Part shown: in pieces, positions 1 through 8,286 of the stretch
Position numbering within the stretch: position 1 is the first letter of the stretch
Layout: each line of letters begins with the position of its first letter
Translations under genes and position numbers: made by a program
Origin: JANYHF01 sp031393505
GTDB taxonomy: Bacteria; Pseudomonadota; Alphaproteobacteria; Rhizobiales; Hyphomicrobiaceae
NCBI GenBank assembly: GCA_031393505.1
Contig: JANMVX010000130.1
Location: 1-38,891 of the forward strand
Length of the DNA stretch: 38,891 nt
Reading direction: 5' to 3'
The notes under the pieces: model-generated
Database searches by the model: none
What the model was told of the DNA's origin: nothing
Seen by the model: only the letters and a program-made list of their open reading frames with translations

Positions 1-164
1 TCGACCTGGCCAAGAATTTCGGCATGGAGACGGTCGCCGAAATGGTGATGGACGAAGAGACGGCGGCGATGCTGCAAGAGGCCGGGGTCGATTACCTCCA
101 GGGCTTCATGTTCGGCCAGCCGCAAGTGGCGCCGCTGCCGATGCCGGTGGTGAGCAAGGGGTGA
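1..164 (+). CDS. EAL-domain protein, C-terminal fragment (probable c-di-GMP phosphodiesterase or sensor)
   Basis: The reading frame enters from the left edge (codons start at base 3) and stops with TGA at 162-164, so only the last 53 residues are visible. They carry the typical end of an EAL domain: a KNFGMETVAE segment, matching the late strand where EAL proteins have 'A..LGM.TVAEGVE', followed by GVDYLQGFMFGQP, the 'G.D..QGY.F..P' signature. EAL domains hydrolyse cyclic di-GMP, or bind it when degenerate. The catalytic Glu-Ala-Leu motif and any sensory or GGDEF part lie outside the window, so activity cannot be judged. The gene converges with metK, with a 95-base gap that holds an inverted repeat. 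Domain assignment is firm; enzymatic function is an inference. Confidence 0.8.
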   Translation, partial: DLAKNFGMETVAEMVMDEETAAMLQEAGVDYLQGFMFGQPQVAPLPMPVVSKG

Positions 165-167
165 GAC

Positions 168-251
168 TGGGGACACGAACTTCAACTTCGGCGCTGGCCA
201 CGGTGTTACGCTCTCGCGGTCTGTCGATTGCCGAAGATGAACATGTCCCCA
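168..251. repeat. Inverted repeat with GGGGACA ends between convergent genes
   Basis: The arm at 168-192 begins TGGGGACA and ends CTTCGGC. The arm at 230-251 is its imperfect reverse complement (GCCGAAG ... TGTCCCCA). The loop is 37 bases. It fills the gap between the EAL gene and metK, which converge, so it could act as a shared transcription end, but there is no T-tract. The GGGGACA tip resembles the inverted repeats at 28498-28589 and 34038-34097, which suggests a dispersed palindromic element. Confidence 0.6.
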
Positions 252-259
252 ACCCCGTT

Positions 260-1534
260 CTAGCTCGCCGCTTTCAGAATCTCCGCCGCCAGATCCGTCT
301 TCTCCCACGAGAAGCCGCCATCGGCTTCCGGCGCGCGGCCGAAGTGCCCGTAGGCGGCGGTGCGGCGATAGATCGGCAGTGTCAAATTGAGGCGCTTGCG
401 GATGTTCGTCGGACGTAAGGGGAACAGTTTCGCCAACACCTCTTCCAGCCGGCTATCGGGCACCTTGCCCGTGCCCTGCGTGTCCACCAGCAGCGACATC
501 GGCTCGGCGACGCCAATCGCATAGGCCACCTGGATCATGCAGCGTGTCGCAAGCCCGGCCGCGACAACGTTCTTGGCCAGATACCGCGCCGCATAGGCCG
601 CCGAACGATCCACCTTGGTCGGATCTTTTCCGGAGAACGCGCCGCCGCCGTGGGGTGCGTATCCGCCGTAGGTATCGACAATGATCTTGCGTCCCGTCAG
701 CCCGCAATCGCCATCGGGACCGCCGACCACGAAATTACCTGTGGGATTGACCAGGAAATCCGCGTCGCTCTTGGGCATCCAGCCCTTCGGCAGCGCCGAC
801 GTCACCGCATCGCCGATCATGTCCTTGACCATCTGTGGCGTGTAATCCTGGCCATTGCGCGTCGCCCTGTTGTGCTGTGTCGAGACCACAACCTTGGTGC
901 AGCCAACGGGCACACCGTTCTCGTAGCGGATCGTCACCTGGCTCTTGGCGTCTGGCTGCAAATCCGGCAAGGACTTGTTGCGCCGCTTTTCCGACAGCAC
1001 CTTCAGCACCTTATGCGCGAAATAGATCGGCGCCGGCATGAAGGAGTTCTTCTCGTACACTTCGCTTTCGGTGCAGGCGAAACCGAACATCATGCCCTGG
1101 TCGCCGGCCCCTTCCTGGTCGCCGTCCTTGCCCTTCTTGGCATCGACGCCCATGGCGATGTCCGGCGACTGACCATGCAGCAGCACCTCAATATCGGCGC
1201 CCGCGAACGAGAAGCCGTCCTGGTCGTAGCCAATGTCCTTGATGACATCGCGCGCGATCAACGCCAGCAATTCGCGGTTCACGACCGCCGTGCCGCCGTA
1301 CTTGTGGAACAACGGCGCCTGCCCGCGGCCTTCGCCAGCGATGACGACCTTGTTGGTCGTTGCAAGGACTTCGCAACCAAGCCGCGTGTTCACGAGGCTC
1401 TGGTCGGCAATGCCTAACTTCACGTCGTTGGCGATGAACGCGTCCAACACAGCGTCGGAAATCTGATCGCAAACCTTGTCTGGGTGGCCTTCGGACACGG
1501 ATTCGCTGGTGAAGAGATACGACGGGCGTGTCAT
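260..1534 (-). CDS. metK: S-adenosylmethionine synthetase
   Basis: Makes S-adenosylmethionine from methionine and ATP in the cytosol and supplies the methyl donor for the many methyltransferases in this window. The 424-residue product starts with the family's N-terminal 'FTSESVSEGHPDKVCDQ' block, holds the GAGDQG nucleotide motif near residue 142, and has the GGGAFSGKDPTKVDRSAAY signature of the C-terminal third. At 424 residues it is longer than the roughly 384 of E. coli, with an extra stretch after GVDAKKGKD that is common in alphaproteobacteria. The ATG at 1534 is preceded by AGGAG (1545-1549) at 10 bases. It is the last gene of the block running from miaB; the leader at 1535-1658 has hairpins that may control it. 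Identity is certain. Confidence 0.97.
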   Translation of the reverse strand: MTRPSYLFTSESVSEGHPDKVCDQISDAVLDAFIANDVKLGIADQSLVNTRLGCEVLATTNKVVIAGEGRGQAPLFHKYGGTAVVNRELLALIARDVIKDIGYDQDGFSFAGADIEVLLHGQSPDIAMGVDAKKGKDGDQEGAGDQGMMFGFACTESEVYEKNSFMPAPIYFAHKVLKVLSEKRRNKSLPDLQPDAKSQVTIRYENGVPVGCTKVVVSTQHNRATRNGQDYTPQMVKDMIGDAVTSALPKGWMPKSDADFLVNPTGNFVVGGPDGDCGLTGRKIIVDTYGGYAPHGGGAFSGKDPTKVDRSAAYAARYLAKNVVAAGLATRCMIQVAYAIGVAEPMSLLVDTQGTGKVPDSRLEEVLAKLFPLRPTNIRKRLNLTLPIYRRTAAYGHFGRAPEADGGFSWEKTDLAAEILKAAS

Positions 1535-1536
1535 GT

Positions 1537-1584
1537 CCGGGGGCTCCTGACTGTTGGCAATGGGGAAAACCCCCGAAAAAGGGG
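1537..1584 (-). promoter_or_regulatory. metK leader with mutually exclusive hairpins (possible cis-regulatory RNA)
   Basis: Read on the minus strand, the leader holds CCCC (1584-1581), GGGGG (1574-1570), CCCC (1565-1562) and CCCCCGG (1543-1537), the last directly beside the AGGAG ribosome site. The single G-run can pair with the first C-run (terminator-like hairpin), the second C-run, or the run between the ribosome site and the ATG (six perfect pairs, CGGGGG with CCCCCG). That is the layout of an attenuator or translational switch. No known SAM riboswitch consensus was recognised. It may instead be a weak terminator for the regulator gene upstream. Confidence 0.35.
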
Positions 1585-1658
1585 CGTGTTAGCGGTTCTT
1601 CTGCAACCTCAAGGCTTTGCGGTCAAGCGAACAGCATGGCGCAGCTAAGCGGCCAGCA

Positions 1659-2171
1659 CTACGATCCGAGTTTGTCGCCCGCCATGGTGCGCACCAGTTC
1701 CACCACCGCCCGCCGTTTTGCGGGATCGCTAATGCGCTGAAACGCCCGATTCAGTTCGATGCCTTCCCGGGTGCTCAGGAATGAAAGCATTTCTGCTTCT
1801 TCGCTTGAATGTTCTGCAAAACCTGGGGTCTCAGCAATATCATCCGCTACTTGCAGCGCATCGTAGAAATAATCGATCGCGACGCCGAGAACCTTGGACA
1901 CCTGAAACAAGCGGCTGGCGCTGATGCGGTTGGTGCCGCGCTCGTATTTCTGAATTTGTTGGAAGGTGACTTTCAGCAATTCGCCCAGACGCTCTTGGCT
2001 CATTCCAACCAGCATGCGGCGCAAGCGCACGCGGTTGCCGATCTGCAGGTCCACCGCATTGGCGCGTTTGGAACTGGCCGTTTCCCCGTCCACGACCTTG
2101 ACGTCGTCGTCCGCCACCATCGGTCTCCGCATTTCAGGCGTCGTCTCAGACGAACTCGCGCCGATCTTCAT
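1659..2171 (-). CDS. Cro/CI-type HTH transcriptional regulator (PhrR/SinR-like)
   Basis: A 170-residue protein with a lambda-repressor-like helix-turn-helix at about residues 44-100 (IGNRVRLRRMLVGMSQERLG, then a Q..Q.YE.G.NRISA.RL recognition region). The 43-residue N-terminus is charged and probably disordered; the C-terminal 60 residues end in a helical segment, FQRISDPAKRRAVVELVR, typical of this alphaproteobacterial family. The start ATG overlaps the lnt stop as ATGA (2168-2171), so the two are translationally coupled, which supports this start over the internal Met codons. In Sinorhizobium the gene beside the lnt homologue actA is the acid-induced regulator phrR; the lnt neighbour here is probably its orthologue. 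Target genes are unknown; metK immediately downstream is an obvious candidate. Confidence 0.85.
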   Translation of the reverse strand: MKIGASSSETTPEMRRPMVADDDVKVVDGETASSKRANAVDLQIGNRVRLRRMLVGMSQERLGELLKVTFQQIQKYERGTNRISASRLFQVSKVLGVAIDYFYDALQVADDIAETPGFAEHSSEEAEMLSFLSTREGIELNRAFQRISDPAKRRAVVELVRTMAGDKLGS

Positions 2172-3835
2172 TTTACTGATGGTCCCGTATAAAACATATT
2201 TCGAGGCGAACGCGAAATATTCCCATCGTTGCGTCTATGCGGCAAATAGAACGCCAGCAGCGCCAAGCCAAGCAGCAGCTCCGCCAGCAACAATCCGTCA
2301 CCATAGCGTCCATAAAGCGTCGGCGGTAGTGGCCCCGGCAACACACTGTCGATAACTCCCGGCGTTACCAGGGGCAGCCGTTGCAGCACCTGCCCACGCG
2401 CATCTACAACTGCCGAAATCCCGGTGATCGCCACACGGATCAGCGGCAGTCCCTGCTCAATAGCCCGCATCCGGGCTTGGTGAAAATGCTGATAGGGGCC
2501 GGTCTGCTCGCCAAACCAGGCGTCGTTGGTGATGTTCAAGAGCCACGATGGCCGGACACCAGGCGCTATGGCCTCGTCAGGGAAAATCGCTTCGTAACAG
2601 ATCATCGGAACCAGCGGCGGCAGGCCTGGCGCATCCAGGCGCCGGGCGTTGGAGCCTTCCGCCATGCCGCCGGCCGTGCGTGTCAAATTCTCGATGCCCA
2701 GGAGGTTGAGAAGGCCTTCGTAAGGGAGATACTCGCCGAATGGGACCAGATGCCGCTTGTCAAAGACGGCTCCCGGTACCCCCGAGCCGTCGATATAGAC
2801 AAGACTGTTCAGGTAGCGGGTTGCTGGCGGGCTTTGCGACGGTGCTGGATCGGTCTCAGCGCGTATGGTGCCGGTCAGAAGTTTGGTGTGGCCGCCTAGC
2901 ACGGCACCGATTTCCTGTAAGGCTTGCGGCGTCTGCAGCAGCCGGAAGTTCAGGGGCTCCTCGGGCCAGATGACGACGTCGGTTTGCGCAAGGTCGTCGA
3001 TGTTTCCGCGGGAGTCGCGCCGGCTGAGGTCCAGCATGCGGTCAAAGATTCTGCGCGCGCTGGTGGCTTCGAATTTCTCTTTTTCCGGCGTGTTGGGCTG
3101 CACCAGCCGCAGACGCAGTGGGGGCTCGGCCGCGGCGATCGGCGACGACAATTGCCAGGCGCCCCAGGAAAAACTCGCCGCCAGCACGGCGGCCGCACAG
3201 CCTGGCCAGAGCCAAGGTCGCGCCGATTTAGGCTCGGTCAAGAGCAGTACGGGCGAGGTGAAGATCAGCACGGCCCACAAGGTCAGCCCGGTCACGCCGA
3301 CGAGAGACAAGCTTTGCGCCAGCGCATCGTTCAGCGTCAGGCCGTAGCCGAGCGCGTTCCAAGGAAAGCCGGTGAACCAATGGCCGCGTAGCCATTCGCT
3401 GGCGCCCAATGCGAGCGCGAGGGCCAGTATGCGCAGCGGCGACGACCGCCAAGCCAGTGAAGCGATCCCGGTTGCCAGGGCGAAGTAGCAGGCAAGATAG
3501 GCCGGAAGCAGCGTGATGGCGAAGGGCAGCAGAATCGCAAAACGGTCCGCCTGCACCAGAAAGGCGCCGCCGATCCAGTAGAGGCCGAAAACCAGGTAGC
3601 CGAAGCCGAACCACCATCCCACGGCGGCGGCGGCCAACGCCTTGGCGCGGCGGCTGCCTTGTCCATTGGCGCTGTCCAAAAGCAGCGTCAGCCCCGGGAA
3701 GGCAAGGAACAGCAGCGGCCACAGAGCGAAGGGCGGCATGGCCAGCACCGAGGCCGCGCCCAGCCCAAAAGCCGCGAGCCAGCGCCGCCATCCGCGCAAG
3801 CCAAGCACCCCGTTCAGATAGCCCTGCTTCACCAC
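2168..3835 (-). CDS. lnt: Apolipoprotein N-acyltransferase
   Basis: Inner-membrane enzyme that adds the third acyl chain to the N-terminal cysteine of lipoproteins. The 555-residue product has several membrane segments in its first 230 residues, then a nitrilase-like periplasmic domain and a last membrane helix near 515-535. The Glu-Lys-Cys catalytic triad is visible: E292 in WPEE, K360 in FDKRHLVPFGEYLP and C413 in MICYEAIFP. The TRAGGMAEG and NITNDAWFG blocks are also typical. The start is GTG at 3835, followed by another GTG at 3832, either of which could be used. Its stop overlaps the HTH gene. Upstream, the gap to corC is occupied by a paired-hairpin repeat. In Sinorhizobium the homologue is the acid-tolerance gene actA. 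Confidence 0.95.
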   Translation of the reverse strand: MVKQGYLNGVLGLRGWRRWLAAFGLGAASVLAMPPFALWPLLFLAFPGLTLLLDSANGQGSRRAKALAAAAVGWWFGFGYLVFGLYWIGGAFLVQADRFAILLPFAITLLPAYLACYFALATGIASLAWRSSPLRILALALALGASEWLRGHWFTGFPWNALGYGLTLNDALAQSLSLVGVTGLTLWAVLIFTSPVLLLTEPKSARPWLWPGCAAAVLAASFSWGAWQLSSPIAAAEPPLRLRLVQPNTPEKEKFEATSARRIFDRMLDLSRRDSRGNIDDLAQTDVVIWPEEPLNFRLLQTPQALQEIGAVLGGHTKLLTGTIRAETDPAPSQSPPATRYLNSLVYIDGSGVPGAVFDKRHLVPFGEYLPYEGLLNLLGIENLTRTAGGMAEGSNARRLDAPGLPPLVPMICYEAIFPDEAIAPGVRPSWLLNITNDAWFGEQTGPYQHFHQARMRAIEQGLPLIRVAITGISAVVDARGQVLQRLPLVTPGVIDSVLPGPLPPTLYGRYGDGLLLAELLLGLALLAFYLPHRRNDGNISRSPRNMFYTGPSVK

Positions 3836-3851
3836 CCTGTCCCCGGAAATT

Positions 3852-4000
3852 CGTCATCCCCGCGCAGGCGGGGATCCAGCCAAGCCCGGGTTTCGCGCGC
3901 ACCCTGACCACGACGATTCATTGTGCTGCAACGTGTTCCTGGATTGACGGCGCGGCTTAGACCGAGGCTCGGCTGGATCCCCGCCGACGCGGGGATGACG
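3852..4000. repeat. Paired-hairpin interspersed element, copy A (149 bp)
   Basis: Two near-identical 35-base arms in inverted orientation (3852-3886 and 3966-4000, three mismatches) bound an unrelated centre. Each arm starts CGTCAT and is itself a perfect hairpin, ATCCCCGC-4-GCGGGGAT, followed by CCAGCC. The element fills the space between corC and lnt. Copies B (23758-23905) and C (27040-27189) have the same size and layout. It resembles paired REP units or a MITE. Confidence 0.85.
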
Positions 4001-4037
4001 ATGTTTCGGCGGGCTCCGAATGACCTTGTCAAAGCCC

Positions 4038-5069
4038 CTAAATGCTCGGCTCGGCATCGCCGTTCAGGGTGCCTGGATGCGTGCGGTGGATGCGCAGCTT
4101 CTTGATGCGGCGGGGATCAGCATCGAGAATTTCGAACTCCAGGCCGCTGGGATGATGGATCAGTTCGCCGCGCACCGGCACGCGCCCGATCAGCGCCACC
4201 ACCAATCCGCCGAGTGTATCGAAATCCTCCGCCTCCTGAGGATCGGTCACAAGCTTGAAGCCGACGCACTGTTCCAGATCGCTGATCGGGGTGCGGGCGA
4301 GCGCGATAAAACCTGTGTCGCTGTCGGCTTGAATCAGGTTTTCCTCGTCGTCGTGCTCGTCCTCGATCTCGCCGACGATCTGTTCGACAAGATCTTCAAT
4401 GGAGACGAGCCCGTCGGTGCCGCCGTATTCATCGACCACCATGGCGAGGTGGATGCGGGTTGTCTGCATACGCAGGAACAGGTTGAGCGCCGGCATGCTG
4501 GGCGGAACATACAGCACCTGACGGCGGATTTTCGTCGTATGGATCAGCTGTTTGAGATCGGCCCGGGTCAGATCGATACTGGCGAAATGCATCGGCGTTT
4601 CGGCATGGGCGGCGGCTGCCGCATGAATCGGCCCGGTGCTGGATTGCTCGACCAGCCAGCCCACCAGATCCTTGATGTGGACCATGCCGCGCAAGTCGTC
4701 GAGCGTTTCGCGGAACAGCGGAATGCGCGAATGGCCGGCCTGCTGGAAAACCTGCACCAGTTCCGAAAGCGGCGCCTGCTCATCAACGGCGTTGATGTCT
4801 GCGCGCGGCACCATGACGTCGATCACACGCAGCTCGCCGAAGCGCAGTATGCGGAGCAGCATGTCGCGCTGTTGCGGCGCCAGCACCTGGCCGCCTTGGC
4901 CCTCTTCGCGTAAGGCCTTGTCCAGCACGTCGCGGATGGCGCGCTTGTCGGCCGCCTCAAAGCCCAGCCGTTCGCGCAATCGCGCAAGCCAGGTTGTGCT
5001 TGAGCCGGCGTCGGGCTTTAGCTGCGGAATATCAGCGTCAAAACTATCCTGGTTCGTCATCGGACTCAT
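4038..5069 (-). CDS. corC: CorC/HlyC-family CBS-domain protein
   Basis: A 343-residue soluble member of the HlyC/CorC family. The N-terminal stretch (RERLGFEAADKRAIRDVLDKAL) leads into FGELRVIDVMVPRADI, the entry to the first of two CBS modules, which bind adenine nucleotides. DLVEQIVGEIEDEHD closes the CBS pair, and the C-terminal transporter-associated domain contains EDFDTLGGLVVALIGRVP. The family has been linked to Mg/Co efflux; its place beside phoH, ybeY and lnt links it to envelope and RNA maintenance. The frame is open to 5135, but that would put 22 Ser/Thr-rich residues inside ybeY; the ATG at 5069 (or 5060) fits family length and overlaps the ybeY end by 26 bases. There is no clear ribosome site, so coupling to ybeY is likely. 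Confidence 0.9.
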   Translation of the reverse strand: MSPMTNQDSFDADIPQLKPDAGSSTTWLARLRERLGFEAADKRAIRDVLDKALREEGQGGQVLAPQQRDMLLRILRFGELRVIDVMVPRADINAVDEQAPLSELVQVFQQAGHSRIPLFRETLDDLRGMVHIKDLVGWLVEQSSTGPIHAAAAAHAETPMHFASIDLTRADLKQLIHTTKIRRQVLYVPPSMPALNLFLRMQTTRIHLAMVVDEYGGTDGLVSIEDLVEQIVGEIEDEHDDEENLIQADSDTGFIALARTPISDLEQCVGFKLVTDPQEAEDFDTLGGLVVALIGRVPVRGELIHHPSGLEFEILDADPRRIKKLRIHRTHPGTLNGDAEPSI

Positions 5070-5631
5070 CGTAGTGGTGGTCGTCGAGCGGATCGCTGTC
5101 GAGCAGATCGGCGGAATGCGGGTCCTGAATGCCAATGGTTGCTAGTAGTCGTGTTTCCAAGTGCTCCATATTTGCCGCGTCGCCGTCGTTCTCGTGGTCC
5201 TGCCCCAAAAGATGCAGTACGCCGTGCAAAGCGAGATGACAGGCGTGATCCGACAGTTCGATGCCGCGTTGATCGGCTTCGTCAGCGCACGTCTCATAAG
5301 CCAGGATCACGTCGCCAATCAGCCCAGTGTCGGTCGATCCCGCTGTCGGAAAAGAGAGCACATTGGTCGGCTTGTCTTTTCCACGGTAGGTGCGGTTGAG
5401 CTGGTGCACTTCTTCGTCGGATCCGAAGGCGATCACCACTTCGCGCGGATCAGCCTCGACGGCGAGCTGCGCATAGGCCGCCTGCGCGAGGTCCACGGCG
5501 CGCTGCAATCCGGGCACGACATTCCAGCGTTCGTCGGTCACAACCAGTTCGACGTTCAGGGGCGCAGGCATCAGCGGCAGACGGCTGCGGCCCGATCTAG
5601 GAGGGCCCGAACGTATAGAATCAGGGGGCAT
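5044..5631 (-). CDS. ybeY: Endoribonuclease YbeY (16S rRNA maturation)
   Basis: Metal-dependent RNase needed for 16S rRNA 3'-end processing and 70S ribosome quality control. The zinc motif is present as HGVLHLLGQDH with H136, H140 and H146 of the 195-residue product, preceded by the family's NRTYRGKDKPTNVLSFP block. The N-terminal 20 residues (rich in Arg, Ser and Pro) and the acidic C-terminal tail (DSDPLDDHHYDESDDE) are extensions of the usual 150-160 residue core. The start overlaps the phoH stop as TGATG (5629-5633). A start at M21 (5571) is possible. The phoH-ybeY-corC order is conserved across proteobacteria. Confidence 0.95.
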   Translation of the reverse strand: MPPDSIRSGPPRSGRSRLPLMPAPLNVELVVTDERWNVVPGLQRAVDLAQAAYAQLAVEADPREVVIAFGSDEEVHQLNRTYRGKDKPTNVLSFPTAGSTDTGLIGDVILAYETCADEADQRGIELSDHACHLALHGVLHLLGQDHENDGDAANMEHLETRLLATIGIQDPHSADLLDSDPLDDHHYDESDDEPG

Positions 5632-6659
5632 CAGCTTTCTGTCGCCTCTTCATAGGCGGCGACGATTTTCGCGACCAACTCGCGCCGCACCACGTCGCCG
5701 CGTGTGAAGGTGATGGTGGCGATATCATCGATGTTTTTCAACAGGTTGAGCGCTTCCGACAGGCCCGAAATCTGCCCCTTGGGCAGGTCCACCTGCGTGG
5801 GATCGCCGGTCACCACCATGTGCGACCCTTCGCCCAGACGGGTCAGGAACATTTTCATCTGCATACTGGTTGTGTTCTGCGCCTCGTCGAGAATGACGAA
5901 GGCGTTCGACAACGTCCGTCCACGCATGAAGGCGAGTGGCGCAATTTCGATTTCGCCGGTTTCGAGGCCCCGTTCGACTTTTTCGGGCGGCAGCACGTCA
6001 TAGAGCGGGCGCAGATAGGGGTCCACCTTGTCGCGCATGTCGCCCGGCAAAAAGCCCAGCCGTTCGCCGGCTTCCACCGCGGGGCGCGACAGGATCAGCC
6101 GCTCGATGATGCCGCGCTCCCAGCACTGAGCGGCAAAAGCCACGGCGATATAGGTCTTTCCGGTACCGGCCGGTCCCGAGGCCAGCACGAGATCCTTGGT
6201 CTCCAGCGCCTTGATATAGGCGCTCTGCATCTGCGTGCGCGCGGCCACCAGCTTACGGCGTGTGCGGATTTCTCCCTTACCGCTGCCCGACGCCAGTTGC
6301 CCCTTGCCACCATCGCCAGCGCTCGCCATCTCCGCCCGGCCATTGGCCAAACGGATCGCGCCTTCGACGTCAGCTGGCACGACGGGCGAGCCTTGCTTGA
6401 CGCGCGTGTAGAGGCCTTCGAGCACCTTTCGGGCGATCTCAATGGCGTCGTCTGGGCCACTCAGGCTGAGCAGATTGCCATGCGCCACGGCCCCAATGCC
6501 CAGCCGCGCTTCGAGCACGGCGAGGTTGGCGTCGAACTCGCCAAACAGTACCGCGGCGAGCGCGTTGTTCTCGAACGGGACGGTCAGTTTTCGCTCTGGC
6601 TTTGTCGATTTGCCCCGGTTTCCCGGCGCCGAAGTGGGCGCGCCTTTCGTCCCTGCCAA
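5631..6659 (-). CDS. PhoH-like ATPase (YbeZ)
   Basis: A 342-residue cytosolic ATPase of the PhoH family, thought to partner YbeY in RNA metabolism. The Walker A motif GPAGTGKT is at residues 162-169 and the Walker B box ILDEAQN near 256-262. SRPAVEAGERLGFLPGD and TGDPTQVDLP are further family signatures. An N-terminal KH-like region (residues 30-95) fits the YbeZ subgroup. The start is a TTG at 6659: an excellent AAGGAG site (6667-6672) lies exactly 7 bases upstream, while the nearby ATG is in another frame. Its stop shares one base with the ybeY start. Identity is firm; the biochemical role is less settled. Confidence 0.93.
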   Translation of the reverse strand: MAGTKGAPTSAPGNRGKSTKPERKLTVPFENNALAAVLFGEFDANLAVLEARLGIGAVAHGNLLSLSGPDDAIEIARKVLEGLYTRVKQGSPVVPADVEGAIRLANGRAEMASAGDGGKGQLASGSGKGEIRTRRKLVAARTQMQSAYIKALETKDLVLASGPAGTGKTYIAVAFAAQCWERGIIERLILSRPAVEAGERLGFLPGDMRDKVDPYLRPLYDVLPPEKVERGLETGEIEIAPLAFMRGRTLSNAFVILDEAQNTTSMQMKMFLTRLGEGSHMVVTGDPTQVDLPKGQISGLSEALNLLKNIDDIATITFTRGDVVRRELVAKIVAAYEEATES

Positions 6660-6680
6660 GAGCCATCTCCTTGATGTGGT

Positions 6681-8045
6681 TCACGAATTAGCGACGACAT
6701 CGCCGCCAAGACTGTTCATGCCAGATGACTTTACATGAACCGGAACGATCTGGCCAATCAGGCGTTCGGGGGCGGTGGCGTGGACCGATTGGAGGTAGGG
6801 TGAGCGGCCGATCAACTGGCCGGGATTGCGGCCCTTCTTCTCGAACAGCACGTCCAGCGTGCGGCCGACGCAGGCGGTGTTGAAGGCCAGTTGCTGGCCG
6901 ACCAGCAGCTCGTGAACCCGGGCGAGGCGCTCGGATTTGATCTCCTCGGCCACCTGGGCCGCCATGCCTTCGGCGGGCGTGCCGGGGCGGGGGCTGTATT
7001 TGAAGGTGTACGCCATGGCGTAGCCGACCACGCGGATGAGGGCGAGCGTCGCCTCGAAATCGGCCTCCGTCTCGCCGGGAAAACCGACGATGATATCCGT
7101 CGACAGCGCAATGTCCGTACGCGCCGTCCGCACACGCTCGATCAACCGCAGATACTCGGCGCTCGTATGCTTGCGGTTCATCGCCGCCAGCGTCCGGTCC
7201 GATCCCGACTGCACCGGCAGATGCAGGAACGGCATCAGCTTTTCGTTGTCGCGATGGGCCGCAATCAACGCCTCGTCCATGTCGCGCGGATGGCTGGTCA
7301 TATAGCGGATGCGGCGTATACCCTCAACATCCGACAGCCCCTCGATCAGCCGCGCCAGACCCCAATCGGCGCCATCCGTCCCGGCCCCGCGATAGGCGTT
7401 CACGTTCTGCCCGAGCAGCGTCAGTTCGCGCACGCCCTCATCGCTAAGCTGTTGCGCCTCCTCGATAATTCGGGCTGCAGGCCGCGACATCTCACCCCCG
7501 CGCGTATACGGAACAACACAGAAGGTGCAGAACTTATCGCAGCCCTCCTGCACCGTCAGGAAGGCGCTGGGTCCGCGTCCCGCAACCGTCCGTTTGGGTA
7601 AATTCTCGAACTTGGACTCGACAGCAAATTCGGTATCGACGAGGCTCCGCCCTTCCCCCGCCGCCCGCGCCAACAAGGCCGGCATGCGGTGATAGTTCTG
7701 CGGTCCGACCACCAGATCGACACCCTTCTGCCGGCGGATCATCTCCGGCCCCTCGGCCTGCGCCACGCAGCCCGCGACCGCGATCTGTGCGTGCACGCCA
7801 GATGCAATTCGCGCCTGTTTGATCTCGTTCAGCCGGCCAAGCTCCGAGTACACCTTATCGGCGGCCTTCTCCCGGATGTGACAGGTGTTCAGCACCATCA
7901 GGTCGGCGTCTTCCGGTGTGCTCACGGGCACATAGCCGAGCGGCCGCATGGCGTCCTCGATGCGCTCGGAATCATAGACATTCATCTGGCAGCCATAGGT
8001 CTTCACATAGAGCTTTTTGGGGGCTGCTGGCGCGGTCGTGGGCAT
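6681..8045 (-). CDS. miaB: tRNA-2-methylthio-N6-dimethylallyladenosine synthase
   Basis: Radical-SAM methylthiotransferase that modifies i6A37 of tRNAs reading UNN codons. Both iron-sulfur clusters can be traced in the 454-residue product: C19 (KTYGCQMN), C55 (NTCHIR) and C93 (VAGCVAQAEG) in the N-terminal domain, and C169-x3-C173-x2-C176 (CDKFCTFCVVPYTRG) in the radical-SAM domain. The C-terminal TRAM domain ends the protein. The frame is open to 8324, but the 93 extra residues look non-coding and cover the divergent promoter region; the ATG at 8045 gives the normal family length. The other candidate is 8120. It heads the housekeeping block, 21 bases upstream of phoH. Confidence 0.95.
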   Translation of the reverse strand: MPTTAPAAPKKLYVKTYGCQMNVYDSERIEDAMRPLGYVPVSTPEDADLMVLNTCHIREKAADKVYSELGRLNEIKQARIASGVHAQIAVAGCVAQAEGPEMIRRQKGVDLVVGPQNYHRMPALLARAAGEGRSLVDTEFAVESKFENLPKRTVAGRGPSAFLTVQEGCDKFCTFCVVPYTRGGEMSRPAARIIEEAQQLSDEGVRELTLLGQNVNAYRGAGTDGADWGLARLIEGLSDVEGIRRIRYMTSHPRDMDEALIAAHRDNEKLMPFLHLPVQSGSDRTLAAMNRKHTSAEYLRLIERVRTARTDIALSTDIIVGFPGETEADFEATLALIRVVGYAMAYTFKYSPRPGTPAEGMAAQVAEEIKSERLARVHELLVGQQLAFNTACVGRTLDVLFEKKGRNPGQLIGRSPYLQSVHATAPERLIGQIVPVHVKSSGMNSLGGDVVANS

Positions 8046-8286
8046 TGGGGCCGATAGGTTAAGAGGGGTCGGTTGGAGGGTGGTAGCCGAGGTGCGGCGG
8101 CTTGTCGACCTGCTGTCCATGGCGTCGGTATGCTGTTGCACTCTGTTGCGTGGATGTTGCGTCCCGTTGCGCCAGTGTTGCATCCGGAGTGGTTTTGGCT
8201 GCCAAAACCGTTGCATGGCGCCATCAAGGCTGGTGGCGGCGACCGTAAGTGCTAGGATTGGTGCAGTCCCCGCTCCGGAACCCGCC
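8046..8286. promoter_or_regulatory. Divergent promoter region with phased GTTGC repeats and a perfect palindrome
   Basis: This 241-base gap separates miaB from the aminotransferase gene, so it must hold promoters for both. Five GTTGC pentamers start at 8135, 8145, 8156, 8166 and 8177: spacings of 10, 11, 10 and 11 bases place them on one face of the helix. A sixth lies at 8210. Next to them (8191-8209) is a perfect palindrome, GGTTTTGG-3-CCAAAACC. Such phased sites suggest cooperative binding of a regulator, which is an inference. No convincing -35/-10 pair was identified. Confidence 0.5.

Noticed and set aside
3852..4000. CRISPR-like repeat array
   Set aside because: Only two inverted arms per locus, with no regularly spaced direct repeats and no cas genes. 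VapD is Cas2-like in fold but is not a CRISPR gene.
8017..8286. N-terminal extension of the aminotransferase
   Set aside because: It overlaps the miaB start and the intergenic palindrome, and the family N-terminus begins at 8287.
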